NCBI GenBank assembly: GCA_903813345.2
Contig: CAIIXF020000024.1
Span: forward strand, 1 to 48,000
Length of the DNA: 48,000 bases
From: Owenia fusiformis
Lineage: Eukaryota; Annelida; Polychaeta; Sabellida; Oweniidae
Reading direction: 5' to 3'
Shown here: positions 34,493 through 45,025 of the stretch, piece after piece
Position numbering within the stretch: the first letter of the stretch is position 1
Layout: every line of letters starts with the position of its first letter
Notes under the pieces: model-generated
Told to the model about the DNA's origin: nothing
Database searches by the model: none
Seen by the model: the letters and a program-made list of their open reading frames with translations, nothing else
Program-made: the position numbers and the translations under genes

Positions 34493-36714
34493 CATAATAC
34501 ATCCCATCGGCAAAAAGTATTGTAACATAACATTATGTAATTTATAATGAAATAAAATTACGTAATTATATTATATAGCCAACTACAAACCTATAAAGTT
34601 TTGTTCCTTCTACTTTTGCATATCCAAGAGCGCATTTACCCAGAACACTACAGCCTCATAAATACATCGTGACATCAGTAAAAACAAATACAAATAAAAG
34701 TTCATTGCATTTTTTTCTACTAACACCGTCTTAGTTCCGTGGAATAATATTGCTTGAAGAAGGGAATATTTTGATCCATCTTTCATATTGCTTGATACAT
34801 ATATTGACATATTTTCATTGCATTGTAATTATATCTCTACCTATCTCTACCTAAAATGATATATAATTATCGATATATAGTTTTGTAGGCAAAATATGAA
34901 TACCTATGTCAAATCATTTAAAATTATATTACTTTTCGAATGATAAGACCTGATATGAGTTTACTTTTAAAAGAATTTACTTATCAGAAATAGGGGGACA
35001 TTTTTGGCACACCCTGTATATTGCTAAATGAATGTAGTAGCAGTAGTAAATGTATTTATTCAAGTCTCACGCACTAAAATGTTACATTAAGGTGCAAAAC
35101 ATATTACTTAAATATAAGTTAAAAAGCCCCTGGCCAATGCCGACCTATGGGAGACCATAGAATGTTACTATTTTACGCCTTTTGGCTAACATCTTGATAA
35201 TACATTTTCCAGGTGTCCTTTGTACAGTTTTTTCATTCATTATTATGCAATATTTTGCTAGGCTTTTATACATGTTAAAGTCGCTATAGATATGTCATTT
35301 TGGCATATAGATTAAATCGTTCATTTTCATGCAGTATTAAAAAATGAGTTTCTGTCTCTATTGACTGTTTACATGGGCATAACCTCTGGTCCAGGGGAGT
35401 TGCGTTATATCTACCAGTTTCAATGTTTATGAGTAGGGTGCCATGGCGTAGCTATGCAATACACTCCTCTCATATCTACTCGTTTTCAGTGTGACATAAT
35501 GCTCTGGCTTAGTGCAATGTACTTTATGCAGGCGATGAGTGCGTAGTGGCAATCCGTTGTCATCGTGAATCGGCCTGTGCAACTCGGTATGTTATTGGTA
35601 TGCTAACGTTTTTTTTATTTTGATCTTTAAAATGGTGCATTCTTATGCTCCAAATGTATGTATGTTGCTTGATCTTGGAAACTGTGTTTTTGTAGCAAGA
35701 TGCCGTGTCTTCCAGTAACACCCAAATTAAAAAAATGTCCTAATTGATGTCGCCGTATGTTATCTCGGGAAATATTAGTGGTGTATCTTTCATTTCTTCA
35801 TATATTTCATCAATAACCTCAAGGCCATACGTGAACATTCATTTTTGAAAGAGTTTCATAAATGTATTTTTACCAGAGCTCTAAAGTGTCAAAATGAATC
35901 ATTCGTTACTGTCGCCATTTTGAATTTTGATTTTCAAGTCATGTTTACAGGTATTTATTATCATATTTTATTCGACTTCCAAATTACTTTACTTCGCAGC
36001 CGCATAATTCTAATAGAAAGTGATGAACAAATCCCATCTTGAACGATATATTATTTTGTACAGCCTTTCAAAGGGGTGTCGCAAGTTTCAGAAAATTCAA
36101 AAAAATCATCGTTACTTGGTTCATTCATTTCAATTATATGAGTCTGGAATTGAGATAAGAAATGAAAGAAAATGTAATTTTGAAAGATTGTTTATGTTTT
36201 CAATAGAGGACATGCGTCAAGTCCGAGGAGTGTCTGCATTTTTTCACATTTGCTTGTAGAAACAAGCCAGTGCCTTGGGTTCGTTTAAGAAAAAAATGTT
36301 CATTACCATCAGAAAAACGTGTTAGACCACATGGCATAAGCTTTTACTCTTTCCATAAAATTATATCAAACAAACAATAGAAAAAAACAACTTGGATTTT
36401 TGTAGCCCTCATTGTTACTGGAGAGGTTAAGCTTTGCATATATAATCGAAACATCTAACCCTTTCCAGAAATAGGTTAAATTCATCGCCATGAACATATT
36501 TAGTCATATTTTGGTCCCATGACCTTTCTTATACAGGATTCTCAAAATCATGCCAAATACGCCAAATTGCAATGTTTCTAGGCATATGGTCACCTCAATT
36601 GATACAATGTAAAAATTTCTGAGATTGATTGACATGTGTCAGATATATGCCAATCAACGTAACTTTGGAAGATCTTTCCAATGATATATCACACTTGGTA
36701 CCAAATATCTTGGT
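34493..36714. other. AT-rich sequence with transposon-end and unidentified coding-like pieces
   Basis: At 34995-35030 a GGCACACCCTGTATA word resembles another mariner-type right end. On the minus strand at about 35830-35715, VIDEIYEEMKDTPLIFPEIT is followed by a stop and a GHFFNLGV-like word shared with 22691-23052. Plus-strand frames at 35845-36042 and 36020-36259 are open but unrecognised. I cannot assign any of these to a gene. Confidence 0.35.
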
Positions 36715-36765
36715 TTTGGTTGTAGAGGGGGGGGGACGGGACTTATTTGACACCCTGTATAATCA
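36715..36765 (+). repeat. Solitary mariner-type right terminus
   Basis: A G run followed by GACGGGACTTATTTGACACC and CTGTATA is nearly identical over about 35 bases to 32200-32235, and is the inverted counterpart of the left end at 45026. No matching left end was found close by. Confidence 0.5.
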
Positions 36766-36779
36766 GTTTTAATTTCTTT

Positions 36780-37015
36780 ATATATCTAGTATACTCACCT
36801 GCTTACACAGGAGGCGATTCATATATATTCTGATAAAAATGCTCTAATTTTCTGATTTTTACACATATCCCTCTCATTTTTTCAGATCATACAGATTGTG
36901 TAATAACACATGCAACGCTGAACTATTATAGCTACAGTGTATATCTTAATATAATTTCGAAATAAGGTTGCCATGGTTGGTAACCTGTAATAAGGGTAGG
37001 CAGGTCAATTGACAC
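36780..37015. repeat. Dispersed repeat, inverted counterpart of 45665-45910
   Basis: AACCATGGCAACCTTATT and TGACCTGCCTACCCTTATTA, read on the minus strand here, match CCATGGCAACTTTATCT and TGACCTGCCTACCCTAAATA at about 45783-45830. The copy there follows the small mariner-like element. Confidence 0.45.
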
Positions 37016-37397
37016 ATAACCTATAAAATATCATTATTACTTTTTAATTTAATCATTTTAAAGCATGCTGAAATCATTTTTTCTAAAAAGTTTGGTATGG
37101 TTGCTCATTGTTTGTTGCTAAACAAATGCTTATTTGTGCTCACTATACAGCACAACATCTCACAATAACATTGAAGGACAGAATGGGCCAATTGAAATTA
37201 CATGTCATGAGACAATCAAAAGTCAAAATGTCAGATGGGGCTAGTGTGGCTGATGCAAAGTGTGACATAAACAGATACAGTAGGAGTACCATTCGATTTT
37301 ATGTTCATGAGGAAATGTAGACTGAAACCATAAAATACATATGTGGACTCATAGAGTGTATGGGCAAGGGGTTATATCTGCTCCAAGAATCTGTGGG

Positions 37398-37534
37398 TAG
37401 TATTGCAAATTTAAGGAAGGCATGATCACGTTTGAGGATCATCCATAATCTGGTTTCAATAAGAGCTTGTGGACAGAAAAGAACACTTAGATAATACGAG
37501 ATGTCATTTATGAAGAGAGAACTATACCACTGTG
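37398..37534 (+). pseudogene. Mariner-like transposase HTH region, first half (split by copy 3)
   Basis: In frame from 37398: stop (in place of Trp)-YCKFKEGMITFEDHP, stop, SGFNKSLWTEKNT, stop, IIRDVIYEERTIPL. This follows the mariner N-terminal pattern W-Y-x-x-F-K-E-G, E-D-x-P-x-S-G and the second helix-turn-helix. The frame stops at 37534 where giant copy 3 begins, and continues in phase at 44485. In-frame stops show the transposase was probably dead. Confidence 0.7.
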
Positions 37535-38876
37535 AACAGGATCTTAAGAGGTTCTGGACAAATCATTTGATTCTGGACTTGTCATATTTTTTTTTCAACG
37601 AAATCACATCCAAGGGTTGAATTTTTATTAGCTATTTAGAGAGTGAGTCCTGCCTAGTATTAATTTCAATAAAAAAGTTAAAATAGAACCCTATTTGAGA
37701 GTCAATCTAATACTTACATTACATTGATAAATTAAGGCAAATCCTGAAATATTTTTAAAGTGCATTTTTTATGAAATATTATCCAGCAAGTATTTAAATG
37801 AAACGGTCTTATTTAAATACAAATCATAACATGATATTTTTCATGAAACATTTTTCAATGAAATTCAATTGAAGGGTCAAGATAAAACGAGCTAATTTAG
37901 GCGAAAACCCTTACATGATGATGTGTTTTCATAACTTCTTTCATAAAATTCCATCAAGGGGTGAAGATAAAATGATCGAATTTAAGTGATTTAAGGATCA
38001 CGAGAATATGTTTTCTTTGATATTTTCTATGAAATCCCATCCCAATGGTCAAGGTAAAATTTTGATTTTGATTTTGATTTGGTCACGTGTTCGAAAGATC
38101 CATATAAGGCCCATAGAACCATATAGGAACGTCATTTTGAATGTCACGTGATAGATCCATATAAGGCTTTTAGAACCATTTATGGAAAGATGAGGGGAAG
38201 CCCCTGACACCTGTTTCACGATTTTTATGCACTTCATTATTGTACCGAAGTTTGCCGATTCGATTCGTCGTATTTCGGAATCCTGGTGACAATTTTATAC
38301 TCCATTGGAGTATTTTTGACCTACTTCTTATGACGGAAATTCCCGAACCTTGTTCGGATTAATCCGGATTTTCTGACCTACCTTATCTACCGAGATTTCA
38401 CGAGTTAACATTCGTCTCATTCCGGAATCCTGGTGACAATTTTATACTCCATTGGAGTATTTTTGATCTACTTTTTCTGGATTTTGCCCTACTTATTATA
38501 TCTTGACAACAAGCAAATCAAAAAGTTCGACATGAACGGGTCTCGATCAACTAACCTAGACTATGGAAGCCAGGCACGCTAACCATTAGGCCAACGAGCT
38601 ACCGATATGAAAGAACAAAAGTATTATATATTTATACCGAGCGTCAATTCAAAATGATCCTCACTTTTGTCTCCACTTAAATACGACTCGTCAGTTGTAT
38701 CCAGAATAGTAGAACGTCTATGGCGCTAGTGAATAACCAAGTCCCAGGTGAGTGGTTCGTATCCCTCCGTGATATACTATTTTTGTTTTATTAAATACGA
38801 CAGAAAGGAGCAAGGTGTAGGTTGAAAACAAGACGTTAGTTTGTTTCAAAACAGTTTGGAAACATTAATCTCTGGA
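37535..38876. repeat. Left inverted arm of copy 3
   Basis: Contains two subterminal units (GGTGACAATTTTATACTCCA near 38290 and 38437) instead of three. It carries an extra ~35-base stretch near 37857-37895 (TCAATTGAAGGGTCAAGATA) that is mirrored in the right arm at 44128-44160 and absent from copies 1 and 2. The two arms of copy 3 thus resemble each other more than they resemble other copies. Confidence 0.8.
38535..38612 (-). other. tRNA-like Pol III promoter module in left arm, copy 3
   Basis: Minus-strand A box TGGCCTAATGG (38583-38593) matches the TRGCNNARYGG consensus fully; B box GATCGAGACC lies at 38539-38548. Confidence 0.55.
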
Positions 38877-39709
38877 ACATTATTTTTTCAACACTGATAC
38901 AAATTTCCCTGACATTTCCCTGACATGTCTACCGTTTCAAAATTCCCGGTCATCTTTGGCCCTTTTGACCTAATTTTAAAATTACCTGACATTTCCAGCA
39001 CTTGGAAAATCAAGTCAATTTCCCTGACATTTCCAGGTGTGTATGAACCCTGGAAATATCCCACTGGCTCGCCCCATGAATCGCTAGCACAGATTGGATT
39101 GATTAGTGTTTCAAAATGGTGGACGAAGTGTTTGATTAGATAATTTACATATTAAGCTTCTTAAAGGGGCAACAAGGCCTGTACATAGAAAATCCGAAAT
39201 TTTTTACATTTTCTGAATTTTTAGGGCAACATTTGGCTTTAACATCTTTTTTATACATTTTTTCTTAAAATGTATGGATAAACAATAAAATTTCAGCATT
39301 AAGCAGTGCAAATTCAGTTCAAAGCTTCTATAAAGGGAGTCCAACTTATAGATTTTGAAAATCCGACTCGTTTAAAGAAGAATATCAGCAGCTTAAATCA
39401 CGCCTTGTGATCATACAAAATGGATGGAGGGGGGGGGGGTAGGTGATTTCTGCAAGAAAACTCAACAAATTTGGAAGATTTATTTTTTTCAAGATAAAAT
39501 TTACAACTGAATTGCCAAATGAATAGGCGCAGTGCATGGCAAAATATGTAAGGTCTTCTAGTATTTTTTGAACTGATACGCTTCTAAGATATGAGATCTA
39601 TTATAAAAGGCGCATCATCATCATCAACGTGCAAAAGTCAATGTTTTTGCTATAAATAAGGCAACAATGGTCTACTGATCTGTAATAAATAGGTATGAGG
39701 GGCGTTATT

Positions 39710-40502
39710 AGAGAATTTTCGTTATAAGTTTTTTAAAAACTTATACGTATACTTATACTTATAAACCCAATAAACAAGGTGTTTCATAATTTCCTAATTC
39801 GTCGGGAAATATCTCCTAGGACGGTAATAAAAAGGGCCAATGGCATACCATCCGTACCCCCTTGATGTAAAGCATGTTTAGTTGTGTCATATGTGTTTTC
39901 TAGAATCAAATAGGCTGATATAGCACACGGGTTTTACAGATTTATCTACTCTCAAATATATTTTTGTAGATGATCGTTTTGAATCACCTTGTAGAAATAA
40001 CGAAGGGAGAATTAGTTCAGCTAATGAATGAGTCGAGCTATTTGATTGGATACTATGCCTATTCAGCCGATTAATTTTAAGAAGCCATTCTGGTCAGTAG
40101 GTCCACACATATACTATGCGGAGATCCAACTCTGTAAGTTTATAATCTGCGTATAAAGGCCCTTTTATACGTAAAAACTTAAAAATTGACCTTATAATTT
40201 CATGAGAACTTTGAAATGATCGACTCGTTCGTGTAGTGATTCACTTTAAAGGGTCTTGTTTATCGTACACTACAAGGACCCGTCAACTAGAATTTAGTTT
40301 ATCGTGTTCATAATTGACACTAGCAAAGGACATTGTATTCGCAGTCCCTAGTTGATGATGAAGCTTGACTATATCGGGAATAGTTATGCCCCACTTGGTA
40401 CAGATTATGAAAATCATTTTGAATTGATTTTAGTTCGACAAGACCCTTTAAACTATAAGTATACGCATAAGTTTTTGAAACAACTTATAACGATAATTCT
40501 CT
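39710..40502. mobile_element. 793-bp element with ATT target duplication
   Basis: Begins AGAGAATTTTCGTTATAAGT and ends, on the minus strand, AGAGAATTATCGTTATAAGT; the inverted similarity continues through a CTTATACGTATACTTAT-like word. ATT flanks both ends (39707-39709 and 40503-40505). Copies 1 and 2 have the empty site GCGTTATTATCAC (in reverse complement). No transposase is recognised. Its AGAGA start and ATT duplication are like those of 46119-46841, so both may belong to one superfamily. Confidence 0.8.
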
Positions 40503-40555
40503 ATTATCACAACACTGACATTGCTCACTTTTTAAAGTTGTTTCAAAGCGTTATA

Positions 40556-40942
40556 TGTAAATGGGCGTGTGGAAGGCCCGTGGGTGGCAATAAAATAACT
40601 CGAACTTCAAATTAAAATATATATAAAATAGTATATTTCAAACTTCAATGTTTAAAATACAATGCTCTGTAATGTACAACATGAACTCTTACAGCAACTA
40701 CTGACAAGCCATTACCCAATGCAAACTCAGCTACATGTGAGTGAGAAAGACCATATAGGGGAACAATAGATATATAAAACTGACACAGTTTGCATAGTTG
40801 AATAACTCAAGGTGAAAAGTGAACATGGTATTAGAAGAGTAAAACTGCAAACAACCTACTTAGGGACCTGTTATATTGAGATGAATAGGGATTGATTAAT
40901 ATGAACAGTAATAATATAAAATGTGAAAATGACCATGTTACA
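40556..40942 (-). mobile_element. 387-bp TATA-flanked miniature element in copy 3
   Basis: Same insertion, at the same site, as 29028-29419 in copy 2, in the reverse orientation expected from the flip of the whole copy. TATA flanks lie at 40552-40555 and 40943-40946; ends are TGTAAATGGG and, on the minus strand, TGTAACATGG. Confidence 0.75.
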
Positions 40943-41221
40943 TATACAAAAAATAACCCCATTGTTACAAAATCACAAAAAGTGAAATATCTATTCTTGT
41001 ATTGCATTTTCGTTCACTGGACATATTTTAATTGCATTGCTATTAGATACATTTCAAGGGTGATATGAAAATTGAACCACGAAAACAGATGTACTTTAAG
41101 TTAAAGGGAACTTTCTACCATACCCGCCATGCTATCTGACCCGAACGAGCCACCTTGTGGTGAGATTGATAACTACCTGCTCGCATCTGCGTTATTACGC
41201 AGAGACATAAACGTATACACA

Positions 41222-41452
41222 AGGAAACGATAGGAGATAACCTATTTTATCTCTGTATACATTTTAACTTTAATACATCGTTGAATCGAATTTGTCCAAA
41301 GGTCTTGAAACGTAAAATACCTAAATATTTATCTTAGACATTGGGATGACCTTGTACAAGAAACATTAATGTTGACCTCGGTTCATCTAATCATAATTCG
41401 CCAAGGGCCATAGTATCATCAAACGCCAAATACCTAGACATTGATCGTTTAC
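41222..41452. repeat. Right-half remnant of the AGGTCA element in copy 3
   Basis: The AACGATAGGAG end is kept (41226-41236), with the inner half reduced. The sequence then jumps at 41450 from CAATGTCTAGG-side material to the far flank (TTGGATTTAAATAAGGAG), so the other half was deleted. Confidence 0.6.
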
Positions 41453-41844
41453 TTGGATTTAAATAAGGAGTATGATTTTAAAATTGGCTAGGTCGTGGTT
41501 AAGCAACAATAGTATGTTCGAAATACCGCTGTGTAATGCCTGGATCACATTTGCTGCGAGTATTTTGTTCAAAATTGAATACATTTCTGAACGCAATACT
41601 CAATCGGCCGGGCGCCGTAGTGAAAATCGGAGCAAATGTGACCAAGACATAAAACAATTGAATAATACTGTATCAGTTTCACATTTACAGCGGTCAAAAG
41701 CATGTACAAAAAAACCGCCAGAGTTGGCAATCATATAAAATGAAACCAATCCCGCTGTGATTCATAGAAATAACTAATTTACTGCATTGAGTTCAATGTT
41801 ATAACCATGTCGATTTACATGAGTGTCCGATTCATTGTACCAAA

Positions 41845-42635
41845 GGATCTTGTACACCTGCCATTATGATCTCCCCATGAACAAAAATAAATTCATCTGA
41901 TTTTTCAAAATAAATATGCTGCTTTTATTATTACATTTATATGTACACTAGTATCTTGTTGACCTATATTCAGCACTGTATTGATGAATGGGCCACTTTT
42001 TAGGGCAATATTCAATCATAAAGTGTACAGGGGTAGAGATGCCAAACCAGGAAGTCTTTTTGTGTCTGTCAAAATCCATTTGCATCCTACACATCCCTAC
42101 ATCTTATCAAAATATGTTATTAATTAATGAATCATAACAGTATAATCTTTGGATTTACAAAGTTGTATGGGATTTCATAAGTGTAAAAGTTGCTTTTGAA
42201 GCATTTTTCTATAGCCATTTTGTAGGGAAAAAATGATGAAAAAATGAATAATCTTTTAATTTGAAGTATGACCTGAATCGATTGCAAACTTTATATTTGC
42301 ACATCTGATCTGAAATACCATTTGTGTCATATTGTGAAATTATCTAATTTGCAATCGATTCAGGTCATAGTGTATTTTAGGTATTTTTGTGAAAATCAAT
42401 AGAAACCAATGGCCTCCATTGGAATCTGATGGTATCCACATGTTAAGTCAATAGAACACATCCAATGTCAAGTCAATACACCCTTGCTGAACTTAATGAC
42501 CCCAACCTCAGCCCATGTGGGGCCAAACGCTTAAATATTTTCCAAAGTATTATGTAACATTGTATTCTTTATATTACACCTAAAAATGATTCATTTTGTT
42601 CATGGGGAGATCATAATGGCAGGTGTACAAGATCC
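41845..42635. mobile_element. Spy-like DNA transposon (non-autonomous), no target duplication
   Basis: 791-bp insertion with perfect 42-bp terminal inverted repeats beginning GGATCTTGTACACCTGCCAT. The left flank is CCAAA and the right flank TTTAAACC. The empty site in copies 1 and 2 is, in this orientation, CCAAATTTAAACC, so the element sits exactly between AAA and TTT and duplicated nothing. Precise AAA/TTT insertion without duplication is the described hallmark of Spy elements, relatives of IS5 and PIF/Harbinger transposons. No transposase frame is seen. An internal 22-bp perfect inverted repeat (42267-42288 and 42348-42369) encloses 59 bases. Confidence 0.8.
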
Positions 42636-43214
42636 TTTAAACCTTGACTGTTCTCCAGAAAGCAATTAGCTGACATATATCATATTTTACATTTTAATAC
42701 AACTGAAAAGATAATAAATGTTTTAATATAAAGTTGACGTAGTTATAAATGTTTTCAGCGTAAAATCAAAGCACAACCATATAATTAAAAACATTACGCT
42801 GGGATTCCAACTGGATACAACTGACGAGTTGTATTTAGGTGGCCTAAAGTGCTGCTTATTTTTTCGTGAAGCCACTCAGTAAAATTACGATTTCCCTCAA
42901 CCCTGATGTTCAATCAACATCATTCGAGTATCTATATGTTCCTGACACGTTCGGGCATCAAGTTATGACAACGTCTACCCAATGTTTGCACGAGAAATTG
43001 ACGTAATTCATGACTGAAATCGGGAAGACAAAAATATGTGATATTCTTTCAGAATTGTTTATAATAACAAAAACGTTCCTGAGACACAATCCATTTAGGT
43101 AGGGTTTGTTTTAAAGTCGAAAAGCCCCAATAAGACAATACAAACCCAGATTAAACCCAGAAGAATGCAGATTTCATGTAATGATTTACGTTCATGTAAA
43201 CAAGGAAAGTACAT

Positions 43215-44480
43215 ATAATCCCGTTAAGTATAGTAAAAATAGTATATCACGGAGGGATACGAACCACTCACCTGGGACTTGGTTATTCACTAGCGCCATA
43301 GGCGTTCTACTATTCTGGATACAACTGACGAGTCGTATTAAAGTGGAGACAAAAGTGAGGATCATTTTGAATTCACGCTCGGTATAAATATATAATACTT
43401 TTGTTCATTCATATCGGTAGCTCGTTGGCCTAATGGTTAGCGTGCCTGGCTTCCATAGTCTAAGTTAGTTGATCGAGACCCGTTCATGTCGAACTTTTTG
43501 ATTTGCTTGTTGTCAAGATATAATAAGTAGGGCAAAATCCAGAAAAAGTAGATCAAAAATACTCCAATGGAGTATAAAATTGTCACCAGGATTCCGGAAT
43601 GAGACGAATGTTAACTCGTGAAATCTCGGTAGATAAGGTAGGTCAGAAAATCCGGATTAATCCGAACAAGGTTCGGGAATTTCCGTCATAAGAAGTAGGT
43701 CAAAAATACTCCAATGGAGTATAAAATTGTCACCAGGATTCCGAAATACGACGAATCAAATCGGCAAACTTCGGTACAATAATGAAGTGCAAAAAAAATC
43801 GTGAAACAGGTGTCAGGGGCTTCCCCTCATCTTTCCATAAATGGTTCTAAAAGCCTTATATGGATCTATCACGTGACATTCAAAATGACGTTCCTATATG
43901 GTTCTATGGGCCTTATATGGATCTTTCGAACACGTGACCAAATCAAAATCAAAATTTTACCTTGACCATTGGATGGGATTTCATAGAAAATATCAAAGAA
44001 AACATATTCTCGTGATCCTTAAATCACTTAAATTCGACCATTTTATCTTCACCCCTTGATGGAATTTTATGAAAGAAGTTATGAAAACACATCATCATGT
44101 AAGAGTTTTCACCTAAATAAGCTCGTTTTATCTTGACCCTTCAATTGAATTTCATTGAAAAATGTTTCATGAAAAATATCATGTTATGATTTGTATTTAA
44201 ATAAGACCGTTTCATTTAAATACTTGCTGGATAATATTTCATTAAAAAAACGCACTTTAAAAATATTTCAGGATTTGCCTTAATTTATCAATGTAATGTA
44301 AGTATTAGATTGACTCTCAAATAGGGTTCTATTTTAACTTTTTTATTGAAATTAATACTAGGCAGGACTCACTCTCTAAATAGCTAATAAAAATTCAACC
44401 CTTGGATGTGATTTCGTTGAAAAAAAAATATGACAAGTCCAGAATCAAATGATTTGTCCAGAACCTCTTAAGATCCTGTT
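43215..44480. repeat. Right inverted arm of copy 3
   Basis: Two subterminal units (43582 and 43729), matching the two in the left arm. A deletion near 43210-43225 joins the arm directly to the inner fold-back, removing about 0.5 kb present in copies 1 and 2. Confidence 0.8.
43418..43488 (+). other. tRNA-like Pol III promoter module in right arm, copy 3
   Basis: A box TGGCCTAATGG at 43426-43436 and B box GATCGAGACC at 43471-43480; the best-preserved example among the arms. Confidence 0.55.
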
Positions 44481-44481
44481 C

Positions 44482-44600
44482 GTGGAAATTAGCAAACAAG
44501 GGCAACATGGGGTATGGAAAAGTTCAATGAATAGTTGGCAATGGCCTGAAGGTGCATTTGATCTGCTTAAAATAGGTTTAGAGGAACGATTGGATTAACA
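44482..44600 (+). pseudogene. Mariner-like transposase HTH region, second half
   Basis: After the GTG duplication the reading continues KLANKGNMGYGKVQ, stop, IVGNGLKVHLIC, fitting the family pattern 'ELA..L..GYG.VQ.I'. The in-frame junction across the giant element shows that the insertion site was coding sequence of an older transposon. Confidence 0.65.
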
Positions 44601-44753
44601 AATTTACCTTTTTATACATTATAAATTAAAGCCACACGAAGACATTTTACTTATATTATGAAACTCCAAAAAGTAATAAATATGACACTGTGTTAAATAA
44701 AAATGAGATAAAAATATATATAGTGGCTCAGGCTACGAAAAAGAAAAATATTT

Positions 44754-44821
44754 GCCATGTCCGGGATTCGAACCTGGAAAAATTGGTTCACAAGCCTGAT
44801 GCTTTAACCACTGGACACGGC
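44754..44821 (-). repeat. tRNA-His-like SINE head or tRNA pseudogene
   Basis: The minus strand starts GCCGTGT and ends ACATGGC, a 7-bp acceptor-like stem with one G-U pair. It has AGTGGTTAAAGC in the D-arm position, CTTGTGA around a GTG anticodon-like triplet, and AGGTTCGAATCCCGG as a near-perfect B box and T arm. Acceptor stem and GTG suit histidine tRNA. The anticodon stem does not pair and the D arm is short, so it is unlikely to be a working tRNA. An AT-rich tail follows leftwards, as in a SINE body. Confidence 0.6.
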
Positions 44822-45025
44822 CAGTTTAAGAAAATATTTCTTCCACAACATTCATGCTAATCATGCTAAAATTATTAGAATACATAACTGAATATGTATT
44901 CTATGCTAAATTCAGAATTAATGATGTTAATTAAGTTTTCGTTTTGATTATCTATTTCCTGTTATGAGAGTAGAAAAAACATTGCCTCCAAAAATAATTT
45001 CTTGCTTCCAATTTTCGAAATGATA

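Larger units (their letters stand above)
37535..44480 (-). mobile_element. Giant fold-back element, copy 3, opposite orientation
   Basis: Starts AACAGGATCTTAAGAGGTTC at 37535 and ends at 44480 with the inverted sequence followed by C. The flanks GTG (37532-37534) and GTG (44482-44484) are a 3-bp target duplication; removing the element restores the mariner frame. Internal blocks run in the reverse order and complement of copies 1 and 2. It has lost about 1.07 kb of the AGGTCA element and about 0.5 kb near the right arm, and has gained three insertions: 39710-40502, 40556-40942 (shared with copy 2) and 41845-42635. Confidence 0.85.
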
